This document shows, one piece after another, positions 52,513-59,602 of a stretch of DNA of 64,000 nucleotides (its first letter is position 1; the number at the start of each line of letters is the position of its first letter). Under the pieces are notes generated by a model, which was not told where the DNA came from, searched no databases, and saw only the letters and a list, made by a program, of their open reading frames with translations. Position numbers and translations under genes: made by a program. This stretch comes from an uncultured Cuneatibacter sp. (lineage in GTDB: Bacteria > Bacillota > Clostridia > Lachnospirales > Lachnospiraceae), in contig CAKQHB010000003.1 in the NCBI GenBank assembly GCA_934234215.1, positions 62,001 to 126,000 of the forward strand. The letters run 5' to 3'.

Positions 52513-53880
52513 TTATTCACTAATGTTAAACTCAACTGTATCCTGTGCATTCTGAATTTCTTCATCAATGTCAGCATTGTTCTGTACAACATTTGTGATG
52601 GCATCGGTCAGAGCGCTTCTGATGTCAGAGTAGTATGCGCCGTAGTCGATTCCGGGAACCTGTCCTGCGAATTCTACGATGTCTTTGTAAATCTCCTGTC
52701 CGCCGTAGAAGTCAGAAGTCTGGCTATAAGCGTCGGAAGCTGCTGCCGGCAGATATGTAGCGATAACGCCTGCATCTGCAAGAAGCTCGTCATACAGATC
52801 TACATTACTTCCGAATGTGGAATTCAGGAAGTCAAAGGCCAGATCGGTGTTCTTACAATTGGAAGATACTGCCCAGCTTGCACCACCGCAGTTTGCGTAG
52901 TTGGTAGCACCGTCGATGCCGTCCAGAGAAGGCATGTTTACGATAGACCACAGACCGGACTGATCTTCTGCCTGCTGAATGGAAGACATGATCCAGCAGC
53001 CCTGGATAACGCCTGCAGCTTCGCTCTTATTCATGGAAGCGATGTACTGATCCCAGTCCGTGTAATCAACCATGATACCCTCGTCGATCAGCTGCTTGTA
53101 GATCTCGATGGACTTCTTTAATGCTTCGTTGCCAACCAGCTTTACTTCGCCATCCTGCATCGGGGAAGCTGCTGCGGACTGCAGCATTTCGATCACAATC
53201 TCGGAACCGCCGGAGCTTGTCAGCATCGGAACACCGTTTGCATCAACAACTTTCTTTGCCAGCTCGATGAACTCAGACCATGTAGTATCCTGGAAATCTT
53301 CCACCTTCAGACCAGCCTTCTCAACCATGTCAGAACGGATTGCCATAATCGTAGCGCCGTTATCGAAAGGAAGACCATAATTCTTACCATCTACGGTAGA
53401 ATCTGCAACCTTACCAGGAGAGAACTTTGTGAAGTCGATACCGGAATCAGTCAGATCGGTAAAGATCTCCGGATAGTTGGTTGCATCCTTATGGAAGGAA
53501 TAATCCTGCATCAGAAAGATATCCGGCAGTGTGTCATAAGTGCCAGCTTCTGCGGCGGTAATCAGGCTCTGCTCAATGTCAGTGTAAACCTTTTCCTGAA
53601 TGTCTAACTTGAAGTTCGGATGATCCTTCTGATAAGCTGCCTCAGCCTGCTTCATTGCATATACGTTGAAGGTCGGATCCCAGCACCATACGGTCAGTGT
53701 CTCGTCACCCTCTTCGCCGTCATCTGCTGCTTCGGTAGATTCCTTGCTCTCCGCTTCCTTCGTAGAAGCAGGTTCCGTACCCTTTGTGGAATCTCCACCA
53801 TCCTGAGAGTTGCTGCATCCCATAAGTGCGGTAGCGGTCATCGCTGCTGCAAGAAGGACGCTCACGATTTTTTTCTTCAT
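52513..53880 (-). CDS. ABC transporter sugar-binding lipoprotein
   Basis: 455 residues from the ATG at 53880 (AAAGGAGG site). Lipoprotein signal with lipobox ALMGC, then an acidic linker rich in Glu, Ser and Thr and a family-1 type solute-binding fold (LTVWCWDPTFNVYAMKQAE). First gene of the operon. Binding of lacto-N-biose is inferred from the phosphorylase and biosidase downstream, not from a recognised site. Confidence 0.9.
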   Translation of the reverse strand: MKKKIVSVLLAAAMTATALMGCSNSQDGGDSTKGTEPASTKEAESKESTEAADDGEEGDETLTVWCWDPTFNVYAMKQAEAAYQKDHPNFKLDIQEKVYTDIEQSLITAAEAGTYDTLPDIFLMQDYSFHKDATNYPEIFTDLTDSGIDFTKFSPGKVADSTVDGKNYGLPFDNGATIMAIRSDMVEKAGLKVEDFQDTTWSEFIELAKKVVDANGVPMLTSSGGSEIVIEMLQSAAASPMQDGEVKLVGNEALKKSIEIYKQLIDEGIMVDYTDWDQYIASMNKSEAAGVIQGCWIMSSIQQAEDQSGLWSIVNMPSLDGIDGATNYANCGGASWAVSSNCKNTDLAFDFLNSTFGSNVDLYDELLADAGVIATYLPAAASDAYSQTSDFYGGQEIYKDIVEFAGQVPGIDYGAYYSDIRSALTDAITNVVQNNADIDEEIQNAQDTVEFNISE

Positions 53881-54224
53881 ATTGATTTCCTCCTTTGAAA
53901 ACAATATCTCGTTTCTTTGATGATGCTATTATAACAATTTCTATCATTTGATTCAATTTCTATCTTGTTGTGTTTTGTTACTATGTTGCGGTTCTTTCTA
54001 AAAAAAGCCGTCCAAGTGTGCATTTTTCCGACAAATATTTTTAATCTGCGCAAATAAAATCCTTTTTTGTGTGCGATTTGACGGCGTTTCTTTGATTCTT
54101 TTAGTATCTTGCAAAGCAACATAAATAAAATTTTGCATGTTTTTGATACAAAACGGATTTTTTATAGTATAATAAAAAAAAGTGGTTTTTTCTGCTGAAA
54201 GAATCCTCCGGAAATGAGGTACTT
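53881..54224. promoter_or_regulatory. Control region between the LNB operon and araC
   Basis: 344 bases without a gene. On the minus strand TTGAAT (53951-53956 complement) and TATAAT (53928-53933 complement) are 17 bases apart and drive the binding-protein gene. An 11-base direct repeat, GATAGAAATTG, at 53954-53964 and 53935-53945 (complement) covers the -35 and the spacer with a period of 19. Toward araC, possible plus promoters are TTGACG-18-TAGTAT (54078-54107) and TTGATA-19-TATAAT (54143-54173). The direct repeat is a candidate site for the AraC protein. Confidence 0.6.
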
Positions 54225-55082
54225 ATGGACAACGAACGGTATGATTTCACCGTGTCAAAGGAATATCTGGTGCGAAACAAGGCAAAGCTTCTCTACATCT
54301 CCTCTTCTACTTACAGCGGAGACTGGCTCAGCACGCCACACACCCACTATTGCTCTGAGCTGTTTTATGTATTAGAAGGCATCGGACAGTTTCAGGTGGA
54401 AGATAAAGTCTTTCCCGTCGCGGCAGATGATCTCGTCATCATCAATCCCAACGTGTCCCACACCGAACTTGGAATTCACGCCCACCCGATGCGATATATC
54501 GTCCTTGGCATCGAGGGACTGGAGCTTTCCGCATCCGACGATCAGGCGAACTTCTGCATTGTCAATTTCAAAGAGGTGCGGGATACGATGGTCTTTTATC
54601 TGAAGATGATGCTGCGGGAATCTCAGACCCATGCGCCGGGGTACGAAGCAATCTGTCAGGATCTCATGGAGATTCTCATTGTCCTGTTTGCGAGACAGAC
54701 AAACTTCTCCACGATCCTTACTCCGGCAAATAAAAAAGCGTCCCATCTGTGCGATTCCGTCCGCCGTTATCTCGATCACAATTGCGGAGAAGAAATCTCT
54801 CTGGAACAGCTTGCGAATTTTTCTCATGTGAACAAATATTATCTTGTGCATGCTTTCACCGATGAATACGGTGTCTCACCGATCAACTATCTGATGCATG
54901 CCCGTATCAAAAAAGCGCAGAAATTATTATCTACAACGGATTATTCCCTGTCGGTCATCAGCCGCTCCTGCGGTTTTTCTTCGTCCAGTTATTTTTCTCA
55001 GACGTTTCGAAAAATGGCGGGGGTCTCCCCCAGCAGCTATCGAAAGAACTGCAAGACACAAAACGACAGCGCTTCCTCATAA
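54225..55082 (+). CDS. AraC-family regulator of the LNB operon
   Basis: 285 residues: an N-terminal cupin sensor domain (HTHYCSELFYVLEG near 39-52) and two C-terminal helix-turn-helix motifs (ISLEQLANFSHVNKYYLVHAF and LSVISRSCGFSSSSYFSQTF). It is transcribed away from the binding-protein gene from a shared control region, the usual position of a local activator. Inducer unknown; LNB, GNB or a product is likely. Confidence 0.9.
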   Translation: MDNERYDFTVSKEYLVRNKAKLLYISSSTYSGDWLSTPHTHYCSELFYVLEGIGQFQVEDKVFPVAADDLVIINPNVSHTELGIHAHPMRYIVLGIEGLELSASDDQANFCIVNFKEVRDTMVFYLKMMLRESQTHAPGYEAICQDLMEILIVLFARQTNFSTILTPANKKASHLCDSVRRYLDHNCGEEISLEQLANFSHVNKYYLVHAFTDEYGVSPINYLMHARIKKAQKLLSTTDYSLSVISRSCGFSSSSYFSQTFRKMAGVSPSSYRKNCKTQNDSASS

Positions 55083-55105
55083 CAACGAGGGGCGCTGCCT
55101 TTTTT
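55067..55105. terminator. Terminator between araC and nagB
   Basis: CAGCGCTTCCTC pairs with GAGGGGCGCTG with one bulge; T run at 55100-55105. The stem spans the araC stop. The minus-strand side has no strong T run. Confidence 0.6.
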
Positions 55106-55125
55106 ATTTCCTAATTCTAAAAAAC

Positions 55126-55851
55126 TCAAAATTCTTTTAATGCTTCTTCGTCAGCAATCAGTGTCACATCCGAATGAAGCTGCAGAATGGATGCCGGTAC
55201 CTGCGGCGTCACAGGACCTGTGAATGCCTGCTTTAAGATGTCCGCTTTTCCTGCTCCATTTGCGATCAGCACAATTTTCTTTGCCTGAAAGATTGACCGG
55301 ATTCCCATTGTATACGCCTGTCTCGGCACTTCCTCCCTGCTGGCGAAGAATCGTTTATTTGCTTCGATCGTGCTCTCCGTCAGGTCTACCAGATGGGTAT
55401 CCATCTCGAAATGATCCGCCGGTTCGTTAAAACCGATGTGTCCATCCAGCCCGATGCCAAGCAGCTGCAGATCGATTCCCCCCGCCTGGCGGATCACTTT
55501 CTCGTAGGCGCGGCACACTTCCTCTCCATTCAGATTTTCTCCGTCTGGCACGAAAATATGGTCTTCCGGAACATTGACATGATCGAACAGATGCTCATGC
55601 ATAAAATGCCAGTAGCTTTGCTCATGTGCTCTGGAAATACCGCGATACTCATCGAGATTGATTGTGGTAACTTCTGAAAAGTCCACATCCCCCTGTTCGT
55701 ATCTCTTTTGGATTACCTCGTAAGCCCCTACCGGAGATCCGCCTGTCGCCAATCCCAAAACTGCATTCGGCTTTAACTGTACCTGTGCAACGATGAGATT
55801 CGCTGCCTGTCTCGAAAGTTCCTCATAGTTTTTTGCTCTGATGATTCTCAT
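55126..55851 (-). CDS. nagB: Glucosamine-6-phosphate deaminase
   Basis: Converts glucosamine-6-phosphate to fructose-6-phosphate and ammonia. 241 residues from the ATG at 55851 (GAGGAAAAG). Active-site motifs NLDEYRG and GIGLDGHIGFNEP. It follows the kinase fusion gene by 10 bases. Together they would channel GlcNAc from lacto-N-biose, given a NagA elsewhere. Confidence 0.95.
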   Translation of the reverse strand: MRIIRAKNYEELSRQAANLIVAQVQLKPNAVLGLATGGSPVGAYEVIQKRYEQGDVDFSEVTTINLDEYRGISRAHEQSYWHFMHEHLFDHVNVPEDHIFVPDGENLNGEEVCRAYEKVIRQAGGIDLQLLGIGLDGHIGFNEPADHFEMDTHLVDLTESTIEANKRFFASREEVPRQAYTMGIRSIFQAKKIVLIANGAGKADILKQAFTGPVTPQVPASILQLHSDVTLIADEEALKEF

Positions 55852-55861
55852 ACTCTTTTCC

Positions 55862-57010
55862 TCACTCGTAAGATTCATAATAAGATAAAAAGTTTTCTTT
55901 TAATGGCTGTGGATCAATGCCGCACAGATGGCAGCACATCACGCAGGCTCCATAAACCGGCGGATATTTCGGAACATCCAAGATCAGTTTCTCTGGCAAT
56001 TTCATCTGAACAAGCTGCGAAAATCCCACACCATTTTTCAAAATGCTGCCGGAAACGACGACGTACTCTCCGCAGTCACATTGCTGTGATGCACAGGAAA
56101 TCAGTTCTGCCACACAGTCTGCATTATGCTCCAAAATCTTTGACGCAACAGAATCCCCTTTTTCGTAAGCGCGAAAGACGCAGGGCGCAAAAGATGCCAG
56201 ATAAGACGGATCTTCTCTGTAAATTTTCTGGATGTTCTCCCACACTGTACCTCCCAGCCGCTCTTCCACAAGCTCTGTCAGTAAGGTGAGTTCTCCGATG
56301 CCGTCTCGCGCATCCTGCGCTGCACACACGGCATCTCTGCCAATATGAAACCCGCTGCCGCCCTGATCCAACAGGTAACCTCGCCCGCCGTAATGTTTCA
56401 GCTTCCCATTTTCATTTGCGTAGACGATAACTCCTGTTCCGCAGATCGCTGCAATGCACTGATTCAGATCTTTGCCGCAGCCGATGACATTAAAAATATC
56501 ATTTTCACAGCGAATCCGAATCTTCGGATAACGATCCCGCAGCAGCTTTTTCATCCGCGACGTATTATTTCCGGAATCCATTCCGGCCGCTCCAATGAAA
56601 ATCCCGCTGATCCTGGAACGAATCTTCATCAGCGTATCAATGCCAAGCTCCAGAACCTGTATTGCCTTGTCCATGCCGACGGTGTTGGGATTGCATCCAG
56701 TCAGCTCGATCCGGTCAAGAATCCTGCCCGTCTCTGCAAACAGAACAAACTCCGTCTTGATCCCGCTTCCGTCAATTCCGATCATCACCCGCTCACTCTC
56801 ATCTGCTTCCCCCAGCAGCGTGTCCAGTGATACATTCAGAATCTCGGAAATCATGCACAGCTTCTCAATACTGGGACAGGACTGCCCGCACTCCCACTTC
56901 GACACTGCCTGTGGACTGATCGAGAGCTTTTCCGCAAACTCATACTGATTCAGCCCCTTTCGGATTCGATACATTCGAATATTTTCCGCCATCCTCATAA
57001 TATCAAACAT
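55862..57010 (-). CDS. XRE DNA-binding domain fused to BadF/GlcNAc-kinase-like ATPase
   Basis: 382 residues from the ATG at 57010 (GGAGGGG). Residues 8-62 form an XRE helix-turn-helix (RKGLNQYEFAEKLSISPQAVSKWE). The rest is a BadF/BadG-type actin-fold kinase like N-acetylglucosamine kinase: phosphate loop MIGIDGSGIKTEF, AAICGTGVIVYA, and YLLDQGGSGFHIGRDA. The kinase motifs look intact. It precedes nagB, so it may phosphorylate GlcNAc and, sensing the same sugar, control its own operon. Palindromes in its promoter fit this. The fusion is like ROK repressors in logic but of different families. Confidence 0.85.
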   Translation of the reverse strand: MFDIMRMAENIRMYRIRKGLNQYEFAEKLSISPQAVSKWECGQSCPSIEKLCMISEILNVSLDTLLGEADESERVMIGIDGSGIKTEFVLFAETGRILDRIELTGCNPNTVGMDKAIQVLELGIDTLMKIRSRISGIFIGAAGMDSGNNTSRMKKLLRDRYPKIRIRCENDIFNVIGCGKDLNQCIAAICGTGVIVYANENGKLKHYGGRGYLLDQGGSGFHIGRDAVCAAQDARDGIGELTLLTELVEERLGGTVWENIQKIYREDPSYLASFAPCVFRAYEKGDSVASKILEHNADCVAELISCASQQCDCGEYVVVSGSILKNGVGFSQLVQMKLPEKLILDVPKYPPVYGACVMCCHLCGIDPQPLKENFLSYYESYE

Positions 57011-57030
57011 TGCGGTACCCCTCCGCTTCT

Positions 57031-57123
57031 TAGTTGTTCCTGCTTTTATAATAGAAACTATTATTTGATTTTGCAAGGGGTTGTCCGTTGTTTTCTTCTT
57101 TTTGAAAACAACTATTAGTTGTT
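57031..57123 (-). promoter_or_regulatory. Promoter and operator-like repeats before the kinase-nagB operon
   Basis: On the minus strand TTGCAA-17-TATTAT lies about 40 bases before the ATG. Around it are a 17-base palindrome AACAACTATTAGTTGTT (57107-57123), an inverted repeat ATAATAG/CTATTAT over the -10, and another TAGTTGTT at 57031-57038. Repeated related motifs suggest several binding sites for a repressor, possibly the XRE fusion itself. Confidence 0.55.
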
Positions 57124-57196
57124 CTCTTCTCACCGCATCGTCCCCGTCCCCGTCGCATACACTAATATGAAAAAGAAACTTCCCGTGGAGTCTGAG

Positions 57197-57577
57197 ATGG
57201 CACCTTCCGACCGTGATTTTGTCCCGCCTTTTTCCGAAGGCCGATTCGCTCTCATGAAATCCATGCTTCCGTTTTTGCCGCCGGATGCTGCCCGTCTCTT
57301 CCTGCCTCTCTGTCAGATGATGGAACTGAAAGAGCTATTGGCAAAATTTGAGTGGGAACGCACGCATTTGCTATCCGCCTGCCAGACGCCGAAGCCATTT
57401 GACACGGCATCTCTTCTGGAAAGTCTGCGAGCCAGTCTCCCACCGGAACAGTCCGAGCAGCTTGAACAGATGATGCAAATGGCGGAAATGATGCAGATGA
57501 TGCAGGAATCCGGCGCAATGGGTGCCGAAAGTGCCGATGCATCCTCCAGCTTTCACGGAAACGAGGAATCATCATGA
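57197..57577 (+). CDS. Small Met-rich helical protein of unknown function
   Basis: 126 residues if the ATG at 57197 (GGAG 6 bases upstream) is used; an in-frame ATG at 57167 has no ribosome site. Two helical parts; the second is a Met/Gln-rich amphipathic segment (QLEQMMQMAEMMQMMQESG), then a short polar tail. No known motif recognised. It overlaps the next gene by 4 bases (ATGA), so the two are translated together and the products may interact. Confidence 0.6.
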   Translation: MAPSDRDFVPPFSEGRFALMKSMLPFLPPDAARLFLPLCQMMELKELLAKFEWERTHLLSACQTPKPFDTASLLESLRASLPPEQSEQLEQMMQMAEMMQMMQESGAMGAESADASSSFHGNEESS

Positions 57578-57870
57578 GTGATTATCAATGGAAACAGGAC
57601 CCGGTCTTTTTGTCCATGCCTCCGGCAAAAATGCAGTTTCTGGAGCGTGTCGTTGCCGGAGCCGCCACCCAAAACAAAAAGCAGCTTGTCCCCTACTTTA
57701 CAAAAGCACTTCAGTTGGCAAAACAGCAAAATATCTTTTTCACAGACGCGGAGCTGTCCCTCATCCTTGCAGCGCTGACTCCTCATATGTCTCCTGCAGA
57801 AAAGAAACGGATGCAGCTCATCCAGTCTATGATGAAGGCGGCGTTAACAAAGCAGAAGCGCCCGGAATGA
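57574..57870 (+). CDS. Small helical protein coupled to the gene before it
   Basis: 98 residues, predicted helical with no membrane segment: QFLERVVAGAATQNKKQLVPYF, then DAELSLILAALTPHMSPAEKKRMQLIQSM split by a proline. ATG overlaps the previous stop. Unknown family. The segment MSPAEKKRM resembles heads of small helical sporulation-type proteins only loosely. Confidence 0.6.
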   Translation: MSDYQWKQDPVFLSMPPAKMQFLERVVAGAATQNKKQLVPYFTKALQLAKQQNIFFTDAELSLILAALTPHMSPAEKKRMQLIQSMMKAALTKQKRPE

Positions 57871-57932
57871 TTTGACTTTTTCTACCTGAAATTTTATAAT
57901 GAGCAGGAATGCAATAGAAATGGAGAGTTTTT

Positions 57933-58616
57933 ATGCAGCCGATTGCTCATATCCAAAATGATTTTGACACAAAATTCGGAATTCCCAGACAAAGCGGTCT
58001 TGTGGAAAGCAGCATTTCCACCATCGTATTTGAACCGGAATTTCGCAGTCCGGAGGCCCTCCGCGGAATCACCGGCTTCTCGCATCTGTGGCTTATCTGG
58101 GAATTTTCCGAAGTAAAGAAAACATATGATTCCGGTGCGACGCACTGGTCTCCCACCGTGCGTCCGCCGAGACTGGGCGGAAATACCCGCGTCGGTGTCT
58201 TTGCAACGAGATCGCCGTTCCGTCCAAATCCCATCGGTCTGTCCTGTGTAAGGCTGGCGGAAGTAAAGCATCATCCCACTTTTGGGCAAATCCTGCTCAT
58301 TCAGGGTGCAGATCTCATGAACGGAACCCCGATCTACGACATTAAGCCTTATCTGCCTTATGTGGATGCGCATCCCGATGCGGTCGGTGGATTTGCTGAG
58401 GAAAAGAAATGGTATCACCTGCAGATCAACTGTCCGGACGAGCTGCTAGCCCGTCTGCCGGAGGAAAGCCGCGCTGCATTGCCGGAGCTTTTGGCGCAGG
58501 ATCCTCGCCCTTCTTATCAGAAAGATCCGGAACGCGTATACGGCTTTTCCTATGCCGGGCACGAGATCCAGTTTCAGGTGCGGGATGGACTGCTGACCGT
58601 GCTGCATATTTCTTAA
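57933..58616 (+). CDS. trmO: tRNA-m6t6A37 methyltransferase TrmO (TsaA/YaeB family)
   Basis: Adds the N6 methyl to t6A37 of tRNA-Thr. 227 residues; family features GFSHLWLIWEF, HWSPTVRPPRLGG, GVFATRSPFRPNPIGLS and IYDIKPYLPYVDA are all present, the usual N-terminal beta-barrel plus a C-terminal domain. It is between the small pair and yitT, all plus strand. Confidence 0.93.
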   Translation: MQPIAHIQNDFDTKFGIPRQSGLVESSISTIVFEPEFRSPEALRGITGFSHLWLIWEFSEVKKTYDSGATHWSPTVRPPRLGGNTRVGVFATRSPFRPNPIGLSCVRLAEVKHHPTFGQILLIQGADLMNGTPIYDIKPYLPYVDAHPDAVGGFAEEKKWYHLQINCPDELLARLPEESRAALPELLAQDPRPSYQKDPERVYGFSYAGHEIQFQVRDGLLTVLHIS

Positions 58617-58649
58617 TCAAGCTGCTTTTCAGAAAGGAGTTCACTTCCG

Positions 58650-59531
58650 ATGAACGATACGAAAAAAATGCCATCCAAATACACCCGCAAGATTCTGACA
58701 TTGCTTCTTGTCATTTTCGGAAATGTAGTATATGCGCTGGCGGTAAAACTGTTTCTAATCCCTGCCGGACTTGTCACCGGCGGCACGACCGGTATTGCCC
58801 TTGCAATCCAGCATTATACGAATCTGCCAATCTCCGGATTTGTGCTGGGCTTTAACGTTCTTATGCTCATTCTCGGCTTCTTTGTTCTGGGAAAGCAATT
58901 TGCTTTTACTACCATCGTCAGTACGTTCGTCTACCCGATTGCGTTAGAAGGCTTCAATCAGCTCTTAGGGGATGTTGTCCTGACAAATGACATCTGGCTT
59001 TGCACTGTATTTTCCGGTCTCGGCATCGGTGCCGCCCTCGGCATCGTCATTCGCGCCGGCGCTTCCACCGGTGGCATGGATATCCCGCCGCTCGTGCTGA
59101 ATCATTTCTTCCGGATTCCAGTATCTGTCAGTCTGTACGTTTTTGACTTTTTGATTTTGCTGCTGCAGGCTGTATATAATCCGCCGGAAAAACTGCTGTA
59201 CGGCATTGTGCTTGTTCTGATCTATACGATCGTTCTGGACAAACTGATGCTCATGGGTACGACAAAAACCGAAGTGCGGATTGTCAGCGAATATCACGAA
59301 AAAATCCGAAAAGCAATCCTTAGCCAGATCGACCGTGGTGTCACACTGTTGTCTGCCACCGGCGGTTATCTCGGCGAACCTACTGAACTGATCTTCAGTG
59401 TTATCTCAAACAGAGAGCTGCCCCGACTGGAGCAGCTCGTACATGATATCGATCCCGATAGTTTTATGGTTGTCAATCGCGTCAGCGAAGTAAGAGGCCG
59501 GGGATTTTCCATGGGAAAGAAATATCAGTAA
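58650..59531 (+). CDS. YitT-family membrane protein (DUF2179)
   Basis: 293 residues: five or so transmembrane helices (LLLVIFGNVVYALAVKLFLI first), GLVTGGTTGIA, and GASTGGMDIP motifs of the family, then a soluble DUF2179 domain with GVTLLSATGGYLGEP. Family function is not firmly known. Start after AAAGGAG; ends at a strong terminator facing leuS. Confidence 0.9.
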   Translation: MNDTKKMPSKYTRKILTLLLVIFGNVVYALAVKLFLIPAGLVTGGTTGIALAIQHYTNLPISGFVLGFNVLMLILGFFVLGKQFAFTTIVSTFVYPIALEGFNQLLGDVVLTNDIWLCTVFSGLGIGAALGIVIRAGASTGGMDIPPLVLNHFFRIPVSVSLYVFDFLILLLQAVYNPPEKLLYGIVLVLIYTIVLDKLMLMGTTKTEVRIVSEYHEKIRKAILSQIDRGVTLLSATGGYLGEPTELIFSVISNRELPRLEQLVHDIDPDSFMVVNRVSEVRGRGFSMGKKYQ

Positions 59532-59547
59532 AAGACTTCGTGAAAAA

Positions 59548-59589
59548 AGCGCAGCCACATCAAATCCGATGTGACCGCGCTCTTTTTTT
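59548..59589. terminator. Bidirectional terminator between yitT and leuS
   Basis: AGCGCAGCCACATC pairs with GATGTGACCGCGCT, followed by seven T on the plus strand and six T on the minus strand. Confidence 0.87.
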
Positions 59590-59602
59590 GAATTTCTATT
59601 TT

